Part shown: one piece after another, positions 8,226-16,461 of the stretch | Position numbering within the stretch: position 1 is the first letter of the stretch | Layout: every line of letters begins with the position of its first letter | Origin: Rhodoligotrophos appendicifer | Lineage (GTDB): Bacteria; Pseudomonadota; Alphaproteobacteria; Rhizobiales; Im1 | DNA length: 64,000 nucleotides | Assembly (NCBI RefSeq): GCF_007474605.1 | Contig: NZ_VHKL01000010.1 | Coordinates: forward strand, 186,001 to 250,000 | Reading direction: 5' to 3' | Program-made: the position numbers and the translations under genes | Notes under the pieces: generated by a model | Seen by the model: only the letters and a program-made list of their open reading frames with translations | The model's database searches: none | Told to the model about the DNA's origin: nothing

Positions 8226-9014
8226 ATGTCTGTAAAAGCTTTGGGAAAATCGCTTGCCGTCCTGAAGCACTTCGCCATCGACGATACCCCCCTTGGCGTG
8301 ACGGATCTCGCCGAAGCAACCGGGATGACTAAGGGACAAATCTCCAAGATCCTCAGCACGTTCCGCGAGGCGGGCCTGCTGACGCAGGATCCGGAAACAC
8401 GGCGCTATTCCGTAGGATTGCAGGCATTCGCCCTAGGCGCGCGTTTCATGAACAGCCATCGCCTCGCCCATGATGCGCCCCCAATCATGCGCGCCCTGGT
8501 CGAAAAGAACCGGCAAAGCGCCCGTCTGTCGATCGCACATGGCGACGACGTGCTCTACATCTACGGCATCGAGGGGCCGCTCTTGCTTCAGATGGGTTGG
8601 CAGATCGGGACATGGATGCCGCTGCACGCCACCGCTGCAGGAAAAGCTGTTGCTGCCTTCTTTGCGCCAGACCGGCTGGCTTTGGTGATCAACCGCCAGG
8701 AATTGACCAAATTCACCGAGAACACGGTTGTCGACCGCGATCGATTGTCGGCCCAGCTTGAGGACGTCCGACGCCTGGGCTGGGCGCGGAACCGCGGCGA
8801 ACTCACTCCCGGCGTAGCGGTCATCGCTGTGCCGATCTTCAATCGGAATCGCATAGTGACCGGCGCACTGAGCCAAGTCTACCCCGAGCATCTGGTTGGC
8901 GAGATCGACGACGAGAGCCTCGTCGATGACCTACACGATGCCGCAAAGGCTCTGTCGGCGCGGCTCGGCTGTCTGGTCTATCCTTTTGGCGGTCACCGCA
9001 GGCCAAATCCCTGA
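8226..9014 (+). CDS. IclR-family transcriptional regulator 1
   Basis: 262-residue IclR regulator: N-terminal winged HTH (recognition helix MTKGQISKILSTFREAGLL, about residues 35-53) and C-terminal effector domain (YGIEGPLLLQMGWQIGTWMP, PLHATAAGKA, GVAVIAVPIF). I chose the ATG at 8226 because GAGGAGAG lies 8 bases upstream. An in-frame ATG at 8172 has no ribosome site. It is a clear sister of the regulator at 21428, sharing the HTH pattern and the LGCLVYPFG tail, so both may read the same operator. It is divergent from the first Liv operon. Confidence 0.92.
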   Translation: MSVKALGKSLAVLKHFAIDDTPLGVTDLAEATGMTKGQISKILSTFREAGLLTQDPETRRYSVGLQAFALGARFMNSHRLAHDAPPIMRALVEKNRQSARLSIAHGDDVLYIYGIEGPLLLQMGWQIGTWMPLHATAAGKAVAAFFAPDRLALVINRQELTKFTENTVVDRDRLSAQLEDVRRLGWARNRGELTPGVAVIAVPIFNRNRIVTGALSQVYPEHLVGEIDDESLVDDLHDAAKALSARLGCLVYPFGGHRRPNP

Positions 9015-9047
9015 ACAGCGCTGCTGCATTTTCCTGCCGGCTGCTGG

Positions 9048-9110
9048 TTGACAGTGATGCTGCCTCGATCCAAAATTACAACGATGTTTCTTAATAGAAA
9101 ACTTTGTTTC
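9048..9110 (+). promoter_or_regulatory. Promoter and IclR-type operator, site 2
   Basis: A TTGACA hexamer (9048-9053), 17-bp spacer and CAAAAT (9071-9076) are followed at 9087-9110 by TTTC-N6-GAAAAC-N3-GTTTC. The operator thus covers the expected start of transcription for the cyclase/amidohydrolase genes, which fits repression. Confidence 0.6.
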
Positions 9111-9168
9111 GAGTCCTGGGCGGATTGATAATCTCTGGAACGGGCGGGACAGGACGAAAGTCGACAAA

Positions 9169-10158
9169 ATGATGAAATATGCTGACCTGCTGGCGCGAAC
9201 CGACGCTCCTCCCGGGTCCTCCTGGGGCTTGTTTGGTGCTGACGACGAACTCGGCTCGCTCAATTTTTTGACGCCGGCACGCGTCCGCGATGCTGCGGGC
9301 TTGGTCAAGCGAGGAACGGTGTTCAATCTGGACTGCGCTCTCGACGCATTCCAACCGCCGATCGCCCGGCATAGAAACCCGCCGAAACATACGATCTTCA
9401 GCAACAGCCCCTTTCATAATGACGATTATCTCGACAGCTTCTACTTGCAGGCCACCTCGCAGATCGACGGGCTCCGTCACTTTAGGCATCCCCGTTATGG
9501 GTTCTACAATGATGCACTGAGGGTGACCGCCACGCCGGAGGACCCGCATCTGGGAATCGCGCGAATGGCGGAGCACGGAATCGTCGGACGTGGCGTGCTG
9601 CTCGACGTGGAGCGCTACCTCGTGGGCCTAGGCCGTCGCCTCGACCATCGCAACGGCGGTCACTTCGACGTCGCCGTCTTGGATGCCGTGGCTGCCTCGC
9701 AAGGCATCTCTTTTCAGCCGGGCGACCTCCTTCTGGTTCGGACGGGATGGCTGAATTACTATTTCAATGAGGCCAGTGACGCGGATCGCGCGGCATTGCC
9801 TTCCAATCTGATTTCGCCTGGCCTGGTTCAGTCCCATGACAGCCTCGCCTGGCTCTGGGACCATCAATTCTCGGTTCTCGCATTCGACAATGCCGGCGTC
9901 GAATGCGTTCCAGCCATCGCTGCATCGCCGTTCATCGACGAGATGCAGGGGATTGAGGGTGTGAACGCCCATCACGCGCCCATGATGCATCCCTATCTGA
10001 TCGCGCTCCTGGGATTTGTCCTAGGTGAATTGTGGAACCTCGAGGCGCTGGCCGATGATTGCGCGGCCGATGGGGTCTATGAGTTCCTGGTTTCGTCGAA
10101 GCCGCTGAACCTGCGGGGCGGCGTTGGCTCGCCCGCCAATGCCATGGCGATCAAATGA
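9169..10158 (+). CDS. Cyclase-family (kynurenine formamidase-like) metal-dependent hydrolase
   Basis: 329-residue protein of the PF04199 cyclase family, whose members hydrolyse N-formyl, lactone or other cyclic bonds. The metal-binding region reads SQIDGLRHFRHP (near residue 103), the long-form family variant with Gln in place of the first His of HxGTHxD. Other landmarks are SWGLFGADDELGSLNFLTP at the start, GRGVLLDVERYL, and GDLLLVRTGW. ATGs at 9169 and 9172 are equivalent. It overlaps the amidohydrolase-fold gene by ATGA, so they act together. Substrate unknown. A second member lies at 58469. Confidence 0.85.
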   Translation: MMKYADLLARTDAPPGSSWGLFGADDELGSLNFLTPARVRDAAGLVKRGTVFNLDCALDAFQPPIARHRNPPKHTIFSNSPFHNDDYLDSFYLQATSQIDGLRHFRHPRYGFYNDALRVTATPEDPHLGIARMAEHGIVGRGVLLDVERYLVGLGRRLDHRNGGHFDVAVLDAVAASQGISFQPGDLLLVRTGWLNYYFNEASDADRAALPSNLISPGLVQSHDSLAWLWDHQFSVLAFDNAGVECVPAIAASPFIDEMQGIEGVNAHHAPMMHPYLIALLGFVLGELWNLEALADDCAADGVYEFLVSSKPLNLRGGVGSPANAMAIK

Positions 10159-11114
10159 GCGATCCATCGTCTCGTTTCGTTGATCTGTTCGGATCGATGC
10201 CCACTCCGGAAAGACTAGCCTTCGAGATCCTGTCCTGGGGGTCCGAACCTGGCTATTCCGGTGTCTTCCGGGACCGATGGGCAGATCTCCAGAATTTGCC
10301 CCGCGAGGTGGTGGCGCAGGTCGCCGCGCTGCCACGTTCGTCCTATCCCAGGGAGGCGGTTTCGCTGCTGGCGCCGCATGCGCGCCGCATCGCGGACCTC
10401 GTCAGCGAGTTCCGCCGTGCGGGAGCCGTAAGGACGGTGCTGCACAATCTGCTTCCCACCAATCCCGGCCTCCGCAATGACGACCTGGCCGCGATTACAA
10501 CCCAGTTTCCAGACGATTTGTTGGGCTTCGCCCGGATCGATCCCACGACAGGTATCGAGGCGGCCAACGAGATCCGGCGGTGCGTATCGAGCTTCGGATT
10601 CCGGGGCGCTACCATGACGCCTTTTTGGCACCAGATCCGCTGCGATGACGAGACCTGCTTTCCGATCTACGAGACATGCAGCGCGTTGGGCATTCCGATC
10701 TGGATCCACATGAGTGTCAACTGGAAGCGAACGACGCCGCTGAGCTTCGAACATCCGCTCCACATCGATGCCGTCGCCTGTAAGTTCCCTGACCTGAAGA
10801 TCATCGCCGGTCATGGTGGCTGGCCGTGGATCCAGGACATGGTCGCCGTCGCCTGGCGGCATCCTAACGTCTTTGTCGACACCACAGCCTTCCGGCCGAA
10901 GCATATCGCGACGCCCGGCAGCGGCTGGGACATGCTGTGGTACTTCATGCAACGCACATTGCAGGAGAAAGTTCTTTTCGGTTCAACCTGGACGCTCCTG
11001 GGGATGAGCCTGGACAAGGTTGTGGCCGAGGTCGCGGAGACCGATCTCGACACCAAGACGAAAGAACGGTGGCTCTACGGAAACGCGGCGAAGCTGTTCG
11101 ACCTCACTCGCTGA
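10155..11114 (+). CDS. Amidohydrolase-2 fold protein lacking several metal ligands
   Basis: 319-residue TIM-barrel protein related to the ACMSD/amidohydrolase_2 group (PF04909). Recognisable strands are GFRGATMTPF, IPIWIHMSVNW, LKIIAGHGGWPWIQD and YGNAAKLFDL. The N-terminal HxH metal motif is absent (no histidine at all in about the first 70 residues), and the usual FGSDxP aspartate strand reads FGSTWTLL. Histidines of strands 5 and 6 remain. It may be a divergent enzyme with altered metal use or a partner of the cyclase-family protein it is translationally coupled to. Confident on fold, not on activity. Confidence 0.75.
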   Translation: MSDPSSRFVDLFGSMPTPERLAFEILSWGSEPGYSGVFRDRWADLQNLPREVVAQVAALPRSSYPREAVSLLAPHARRIADLVSEFRRAGAVRTVLHNLLPTNPGLRNDDLAAITTQFPDDLLGFARIDPTTGIEAANEIRRCVSSFGFRGATMTPFWHQIRCDDETCFPIYETCSALGIPIWIHMSVNWKRTTPLSFEHPLHIDAVACKFPDLKIIAGHGGWPWIQDMVAVAWRHPNVFVDTTAFRPKHIATPGSGWDMLWYFMQRTLQEKVLFGSTWTLLGMSLDKVVAEVAETDLDTKTKERWLYGNAAKLFDLTR

Positions 11115-11235
11115 CGCTTCAACGTCATCAGTGAATTGCCCCATGGGGCAGCAAAACCATTCCGACGCATGATCGAAATTCGACCAGGCGATGATTTCCG
11201 CACAATCCGGAATCGCCATCGGAAGGCAATCACGC

Positions 11236-11284
11236 TTGCGTCACGACGAGGATGAGCTACACTGGATCTAAGAAACACTGTTTC
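11236..11284 (+). promoter_or_regulatory. Promoter and degenerate IclR-type operator, site 6
   Basis: TTGCGT (11236-11241), 16-bp spacer, TACACT (11258-11263) form a plausible sigma-70 promoter for the TRAP operon. At 11272-11284 GAAAC-ACT-GTTTC matches the core palindrome of the island operator exactly, placed at the expected +1. The third half-site is degenerate. A separate perfect 14-bp palindrome TGCCCCATGGGGCA lies upstream at 11137 with no T-run. Confidence 0.5.
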
Positions 11285-11305
11285 AAATAGAGATACGGAG
11301 GAAGC

Positions 11306-12325
11306 ATGAGGCTGACGCAAATATTGTGCTTGGCTCTCCCTATCCTGCTCCTTGCGCCAGCAGCTGAGGGCCAGGAGAAACAAACGCTCCGTGTCGCCGA
11401 TGTTTATCCGGCGGGCCATTTCGTGGCCGAGGCTCTGACGAAGCCGTGGATGAAAGAGGTCGAGGCTCGCACTGGTGGTGCTGTGACCTTTCAGTATTTT
11501 CCGGCCGAGCAGCTGGGAAAGGGCAAAGACCTGCTCTCTTTGACCCAGTCCGGCGTTGCCGATATCGGCCTCGTTATCCCGGCCTTTGTGTCCGACAAAC
11601 TGCCGCTCTCAGCTGTCGCCGAGCTGCCCGGAGGCTTTGCCGAGGCCTGCCAGGGAACCATGGCATTCTGGAAGCTGGCCAATGGCGGATTTCTTGCCGA
11701 GAAGGAATATGCCCCCAATGGGGTCCGCGTGCTGTTTGCGACCGTCCTGCCGCCATATCAGATTTTTTCACGAACGAAGCTCGACTCGCTGAAGAGCTTC
11801 ACCGGGCTTAAGATCTATTCAACTGGAGGTGCGAAGGATCTGACCGTGCGCAAACTCGGCGCGGTTCCGATCCGGATGTCAACAGCCGAGGTTTTCGAGT
11901 CGCTGACCCGGGGCACGATCGACGGGGGGCTGATGTCCTACTCGACGGCGCGCGCATACAATCTGCAGGAGGAGGTCCATTCCGCGACCGAGGGCCAGAA
12001 CTTCGGCAGCGGCGTCATCACCTATGTAATCTCCGGTGACCGGTTGGCGAAGCTTTCCCCTGACGTACAGAAGGCTCTCATCGAAGCCGGTGATGCTGTG
12101 ACGCGCCAAGCCTGCGCCAAGATCCAACAGTCCATGCAAGGCGACGTCAACACGCTGAAGGAGGCAGGCGTCGAGATGATGACCTTGCCCGATGCGGATC
12201 GAACTAAAATCTCCGAGGATATGGCGAGCGTGGGTCAAGAATGGGCTCTCGAGCTCGACAAGCGCGGCAAGTCCGGCACGAAGGCGCTGGATGCTTTTCA
12301 CGCGGCGCTGAAGGCGTCCAACTAG
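11306..12325 (+). CDS. TRAP transporter solute receptor (DctP-type) 1
   Basis: 339-residue TRAP periplasmic receptor (DctP family). Signal peptide 1-23 ends in APAAEG-QEK. The family pattern follows: LRVADVYPAGHFV, VTFQYFPAEQLGKGKDLLSL, GVADIGLVIPAFVSDKLP, and the ligand-arginine region GLKIYSTGGAKDLTVRKLGA with SLTRGTIDGG. Ribosome site GGAGGAAGC precedes the ATG. It is closely similar to the next gene, so two receptors share one DctQM pair. Ligand is probably an organic acid. Confidence 0.93.
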   Translation: MRLTQILCLALPILLLAPAAEGQEKQTLRVADVYPAGHFVAEALTKPWMKEVEARTGGAVTFQYFPAEQLGKGKDLLSLTQSGVADIGLVIPAFVSDKLPLSAVAELPGGFAEACQGTMAFWKLANGGFLAEKEYAPNGVRVLFATVLPPYQIFSRTKLDSLKSFTGLKIYSTGGAKDLTVRKLGAVPIRMSTAEVFESLTRGTIDGGLMSYSTARAYNLQEEVHSATEGQNFGSGVITYVISGDRLAKLSPDVQKALIEAGDAVTRQACAKIQQSMQGDVNTLKEAGVEMMTLPDADRTKISEDMASVGQEWALELDKRGKSGTKALDAFHAALKASN

Positions 12326-12345
12326 AATCACAACGGGAGGACGAG

Positions 12346-13374
12346 ATGATCCGGCGACTTCTCAAGACGACGGTTGCGGCGCTGTCGCTTTTCGCAAGCT
12401 TCACGACGGTGCACGCGCAAGAGAAGATCACGTTGCGCGTAGCCGACCATTATCCGGTGAATGCCCCAACGGGCCGCTACACGGCAGGCTTCTTCATGGA
12501 CGAAGTGAAGAAGGCAACGAACGGCGCGGTGGAATTCCAGTATTTCCCAGCAGAGCAGATGGGCAAGGTGAAGGACCTGCTGGCCCTGACGCAAAGTGGT
12601 GTCGTTGATATCGGTTTTGTGGGACCGTCCTACGTGTCCGACAAAATGCCACTGTCGGGCGTCGCGGAACTGCCCGGCACATTTGCGACGTCCTGTGAGG
12701 GAACTCGAGCTTATTGGGCTTTGGCCAGAGACGGCGGACTTCTCGACAAGACCGAGTTCCGGCCGAATGGCGTCCGCGTATTGCTTTCCGTCGTTCTGCC
12801 CCCCTATCAGATCTTCACACGCAATTCGCTGGATGGCATCGCCGGTGTCGAAGGGTTGAAGCTGCGCTCGGGCGGCGGCGCGCAGGACCTCACCATCCGC
12901 AAGCTCGGCGCCGTTCCGATCCGTCTGGCGGGGCCGGAGGTCTATGAGTCACTGGCACGGGGCACCCTGGATGGGGTCGTGTTCCCTATCCCGTCGATTG
13001 CGACCTTCAACTTGCAGGGCAATCTCAAGACCGGCACCGTCGGCGAGAACTTCGGAGGTTTCGCCGTCAACTACGTAATTTCGGACGCTAAATGGAAGAG
13101 CCTCCCGGATGCAGTCAAAAACGCCATGCTTTCCGCCGGTGAAGCGACGACAAAGCACGCCTGCGAGATGTCGGACAGGGATCAGGAGCCAGCACTGGCA
13201 AAGCTGGAGGCAGCAGGCGTCGACATGAAGCCGTTGACGCAGGCGGACCAGACGAAGATCACCGAGTTGCTGAGGCCTGTTCAGACCGAATGGGCCACTG
13301 CTCTGGATAAGCGAGGCAAGCCAGGGGGCGAGGTCTTAAAGGCGTTCCTCGCGGAACTCGGAAAAGCGAACTGA
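12346..13374 (+). CDS. TRAP transporter solute receptor (DctP-type) 2
   Basis: 342-residue paralogue of the preceding receptor, with matching blocks LRVADHYPVNAPTGRY, VEFQYFPAEQMGKVKDLLAL, GLKLRSGGGAQDLTIRKLGA and SLARGTLDGV. I chose the ATG at 12346, which has GGGAGG upstream and begins a signal peptide ending TTVHA-QEK. A longer frame overlaps the previous gene and lacks a ribosome site. Differences cluster in loops that contact ligand in this family, so the two receptors may take related but distinct acids. Confidence 0.93.
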   Translation: MIRRLLKTTVAALSLFASFTTVHAQEKITLRVADHYPVNAPTGRYTAGFFMDEVKKATNGAVEFQYFPAEQMGKVKDLLALTQSGVVDIGFVGPSYVSDKMPLSGVAELPGTFATSCEGTRAYWALARDGGLLDKTEFRPNGVRVLLSVVLPPYQIFTRNSLDGIAGVEGLKLRSGGGAQDLTIRKLGAVPIRLAGPEVYESLARGTLDGVVFPIPSIATFNLQGNLKTGTVGENFGGFAVNYVISDAKWKSLPDAVKNAMLSAGEATTKHACEMSDRDQEPALAKLEAAGVDMKPLTQADQTKITELLRPVQTEWATALDKRGKPGGEVLKAFLAELGKAN

Positions 13375-13388
13375 GTCCCGGGGCAGGC

Positions 13389-13940
13389 ATGGGCAAGCTG
13401 CACCGATGGATCACCGCCGTCGAACGAGTGTCGGAGGCAATCTCCGGCTTCGTCGTGCTGGCGATCATGGTGATCGTCGCAATCGACGTGGTCATGCGCT
13501 ACGCCTTCAACGCGCCGCTCTCCTGGTCGTTCGACGTCATTTCGATCTACCTGATGGCGGCGGCGTTCTTCCTGTCGGCATCGGATACGCTGCGGCGCGG
13601 CCATCACGTTGCGGTGGACATCGCCTATGAGCATTTTTCACCTCGCTTGAAGATCCTGTCAAAGCTAGTGGGCTGGATAATGTCTGCCGTGGTCTTCGGG
13701 CTGATGGCCGCTTTGGCCGCCAGAAGCGCATTGAGCCGCTGGGAAACTGCGGACGTCATTGCCGGCGCAATCGCCTGGCCAACCTGGATCCCGTCGGCAT
13801 TGGCCGCCTTCGGCCTCAGCCTGCTGACTTTACGCCTTGTCGTCGGCTCGCTCGGCGCCTTGGCGAGTTTGCTCACCGGAAATGAGCGTTTCGCCGCTCC
13901 GCTCCATGCGGACATTGACCGCGTGGAGGATACGATCTGA
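13389..13940 (+). CDS. TRAP transporter small permease (DctQ-type)
   Basis: 183-residue small membrane subunit with four hydrophobic segments (starting at ISGFVVLAIMVIVAIDVVMRY) and the DctQ pattern NAPLSWSFDVISIYLMAAAFFL with a charged RRGHHVAVDI loop. It scaffolds the receptor-permease interaction in tripartite TRAP systems. It lies 14 bp after the second receptor and its TGA overlaps the ATG of the large permease as TGATG. Confidence 0.92.
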   Translation: MGKLHRWITAVERVSEAISGFVVLAIMVIVAIDVVMRYAFNAPLSWSFDVISIYLMAAAFFLSASDTLRRGHHVAVDIAYEHFSPRLKILSKLVGWIMSAVVFGLMAALAARSALSRWETADVIAGAIAWPTWIPSALAAFGLSLLTLRLVVGSLGALASLLTGNERFAAPLHADIDRVEDTI

Positions 13941-15226
13941 TGCTGCTCACTTCCATCCTCCTATTACTGCTCCTCCTGCTGTTTATCGGTCTGCCCGTTG
14001 GATTTGCCCTGGCCATCTGCGGGTCGCTGGGCCTCTACGGCATGGGCGGCATGCCCATGCTGCTCGGCATCCTCGACACGGCGCCCCTGTCCTCCGTCAC
14101 CTCGTATGAGCTGATTTCCGTGCCGATGTTCCTGCTCATGGCGGAATTCGTCATCCTGAGCGGGATTGCGGATGACCTGTTCAAGGCAGCCGCCATATGG
14201 GTCGGACGGGTGCCGGGCGGACTCGGGATTGCGACCGCCATCGCTGGCGCGGGGTTTGGAGCGATCTCGGGCTCGAGTACAGCATCGGCAGCCACGCTTT
14301 CCGCCACCACCATTCCAGCAATGTTGAAGCAAGGTTACGAGCCGAAAATGGCCTGCGGGGTGGTCGCCATTTCCGGCACCCTGGCCATGCTGATCCCGCC
14401 GTCGATCGCGCTGATCCTGTTCGGCATTATCGCCGACGTGAATATCGGAAAGCTGCTGATCGGCGGCATCATTCCGGGTCTCCTGGTGACGGCGACGATC
14501 GGGTTTACGATCTATGCCTTGGTGCTGCTTGATCCGAGCCGGGCTCCTGCGGGCCGCGCCTATTCGCTGCGCGAAAAACTTGCCTCGCTGAAGGTGGTCG
14601 GCCCCATGGTCGCCCTGTTCATGGCAGTGACCGGCATCATCTATCTCGGCATCGCCACACCAACTGAGGCCTCCGCGATCGGCGCGACGGGCGCCCTCCT
14701 GCTCGCGCTTCGGGAGCGCAAAGTCACCTGGTCCAAGCTGGTGAAAGTGGTCGCCGCAGCAGCCTCCACGAGTTGCATGATTTTCCTGATCATCATGGGC
14801 GCGCGGATCTTCGCATTCTTCTTCACCTTGACCCAGGTCACGCAGGATTTAGTGGGCTGGATTTCCATCATGGAGATCTCTCCCTACGTCATCATGGTCG
14901 CGATTCTTTGCGGCTATTTAATTCTTGGCTGCATCATGGACCAGGCCGCGATCCTGATCCTCACAGTGCCCATCGTGCTGCCCGTGGTCGTCGCACTCGG
15001 ATTCGATCCCGTATGGTTCGGCGTCATCGTCATAGTCATTGCAGAGGTCGGACTGTTGACGCCGCCCGTAGGGCTCAACGTGTTTGTCGTGTCCCGTTAC
15101 ACAGGGCGGCCCGTGGGCGAGGTTTTCGCCGGGGTCTCGCCCCACATCTTCGCTCACCTCATCATCATCGCTCTGATGGTGATCTTTCCCCAAATCATCC
15201 TCTGGCTACCGTCGCATATGAACTGA
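13940..15226 (+). CDS. TRAP transporter large permease (DctM-type)
   Basis: 428-residue large TRAP permease with about twelve hydrophobic segments. Landmarks are FIGLPVGFALAICGSLGLYG, GFGAISGSSTASAATLSATT (the conserved Na+/substrate region), PPSIALILFGIIADVNIGKL and LTPPVGLNVFVV. It drives sodium-coupled uptake of the ligand presented by the two DctP receptors. A run of CTC/CTG leucine codons near the start is simply the first helix. Confidence 0.94.
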   Translation: MLLTSILLLLLLLLFIGLPVGFALAICGSLGLYGMGGMPMLLGILDTAPLSSVTSYELISVPMFLLMAEFVILSGIADDLFKAAAIWVGRVPGGLGIATAIAGAGFGAISGSSTASAATLSATTIPAMLKQGYEPKMACGVVAISGTLAMLIPPSIALILFGIIADVNIGKLLIGGIIPGLLVTATIGFTIYALVLLDPSRAPAGRAYSLREKLASLKVVGPMVALFMAVTGIIYLGIATPTEASAIGATGALLLALRERKVTWSKLVKVVAAAASTSCMIFLIIMGARIFAFFFTLTQVTQDLVGWISIMEISPYVIMVAILCGYLILGCIMDQAAILILTVPIVLPVVVALGFDPVWFGVIVIVIAEVGLLTPPVGLNVFVVSRYTGRPVGEVFAGVSPHIFAHLIIIALMVIFPQIILWLPSHMN

Positions 15227-15304
15227 GCACCCGGGTCGTCGTGCCCACCGCACCACGATCAAACATAGAAGAATGGTTCAATTTCAGTAACAGGAGAGAT
15301 CTCG

Positions 15305-15682
15305 ATGCAGGACAGTGAGGGAAAGAAGCATTTCATGGAGACACTGGGCAATATTCCCGAGCCCATCCGAGCCATGGCGGAATACCAGCCTGAGGTGTTT
15401 GAGGGTTATGTCCGGATGCGAAAAGCCATCTATGGCGAAACCCAGACCCCCAATCTTGACCTTAAAACAAAGGAACTGCTGTACGTCGTTCTCGATATCG
15501 TCACGGGGAATCTCGACGGCGCCAAAAACCACCTTCAGGCGGGCATGAAGGCCGGCCTCACCGTCGGAGAGCTATCGGATGCCTGCATGCAGGTCATGCA
15601 TGTGTGCGGGATCACCACCTGGGGCAAGACGGGCTGGAAGGTGGTCGACTACGCCAAGGAGATCGAGCAAGGCAAGGCCTAG
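15305..15682 (+). CDS. Carboxymuconolactone decarboxylase (CMD/AhpD-like) family protein without CxxC
   Basis: 125-residue CMD-family protein (PF02627). The helix pattern LKTKELLYVVLDIVTGN, AKNHLQAGMKAGLTVGELSDA and a C-terminal GITTWGKTGWKVVDYA are characteristic. The AhpD redox motif ExxCxxC is absent (DIVTGNLDGAKNH), leaving only Cys in ACMQVMHVC, so it is nearer to true CMD-type than to peroxidase-reducing AhpD. CMD acts on the lactone made by muconate cycloisomerases, which suits the enolase-superfamily genes nearby. Ribosome site AGGAGAG. Confidence 0.82.
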   Translation: MQDSEGKKHFMETLGNIPEPIRAMAEYQPEVFEGYVRMRKAIYGETQTPNLDLKTKELLYVVLDIVTGNLDGAKNHLQAGMKAGLTVGELSDACMQVMHVCGITTWGKTGWKVVDYAKEIEQGKA

Positions 15683-15691
15683 GCCTTTTCA

Positions 15692-15731
15692 AGTCATCCC
15701 GGACCCGGCGAAGCAAAGTTCCGGGATGACT
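15692..15731. terminator. Inverted repeat between convergent operons, probable bidirectional terminator or REP-like element
   Basis: A perfect 12-bp inverted repeat (AGTCATCCCGGA and TCCGGGATGACT) with a 16-base loop sits between the converging CMD and livF genes. The stem is strong but has only short T stretches. GTCATCCCGG-type palindromes are common dispersed elements in alphaproteobacteria, so it may be both. Confidence 0.6.
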
Positions 15732-15744
15732 GTCTCTTGAATGC

Positions 15745-16461
15745 CTAATCCAGGCCCAGATAGCTGCGCCTAACGACTTCGCTGTCAGCCAGATCGCGGC
15801 TGGGCCCGTCAGCGATCACCGTGCCGTTCGCGAGGATATAGGCACGAGCGGAAACGGCGAGGGCAACCTGCGTGTTCTGCTCGACCAAGAGGATCGTGAC
15901 GCCGGCTTCACGGTTGATGCGCAGGATGATACCGAAGATCGCCTCGATGAGACGGGGGGCTATTCCCAGCGAGGGCTCGTCCAGCATGAGTAGCTTCGGG
16001 CGGCCCATGAGGGCCCGACCGATCGCCAACATCTGCTGTTCGCCGCCGGACAGGGTCGAGGCGATCTGACGGCGGCGGTCCTTGAGCACCGGGAAGAAAC
16101 CGAAGACCTGTTCGATGTCCCGGCCGATCGTGCTGCGTTCGTGCCGCAGATAGGCGCCCATGGTGAGGTTCTCGTAGACGCTCATACCGATAAAAAGGTC
16201 GCGCTGCTCCGGGACCAGGGCAACGCCCAGCCTTGCGATCCTGTGAGGTTTCATGCCAAGCAGCGGCCTCCCCTCAAGGGCAGCATTCCCACCGGTCGAC
16301 GGCATCAGGCCGCTCAGCGTTGCGAGAAGCGTCGATTTGCCGGCGCCATTCGCGCCGAGAAGAGCGACGATTTCTCCGCGCTCAACGTGCAACGACACGC
16401 CCCGCAGTGCCTCGACGCCACCATAGCCCGCGGAGAGGTTTTCAACCGAGAGCATCGGCAA
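15745..16461 (-). CDS. LivF-type ABC transporter ATPase
   Basis: 238-residue LivF ATPase, last gene of the second Liv operon. Walker A LLGANGAGKSTLL, LivF segment VPEQRDLFIGMSVYENL, signature LSGGEQQMLAIGRAL and Walker B LLMLDEPSLGIAP are all present. The end of the livG gene overlaps its start by 20 bp. Confidence 0.93.
   Translation of the reverse strand: MPMLSVENLSAGYGGVEALRGVSLHVERGEIVALLGANGAGKSTLLATLSGLMPSTGGNAALEGRPLLGMKPHRIARLGVALVPEQRDLFIGMSVYENLTMGAYLRHERSTIGRDIEQVFGFFPVLKDRRRQIASTLSGGEQQMLAIGRALMGRPKLLMLDEPSLGIAPRLIEAIFGIILRINREAGVTILLVEQNTQVALAVSARAYILANGTVIADGPSRDLADSEVVRRSYLGLD

Noticed and set aside
10215-10952. 245-codon minus-strand frame opposite the amidohydrolase-fold gene
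   Set aside because: Antisense to a gene with family strands and overlapping stop/start coupling; no domain signal.
11137-11150. Perfect palindrome TGCCCCATGGGGCA as a terminator
   Set aside because: The loop would be at most four bases and no T-run follows; left as an unassigned palindrome.
13952-13990. CTC/CTG-rich run at the start of the DctM gene as a microsatellite
   Set aside because: It encodes the leucine-rich first membrane helix and varies by codon, so it is ordinary coding sequence.
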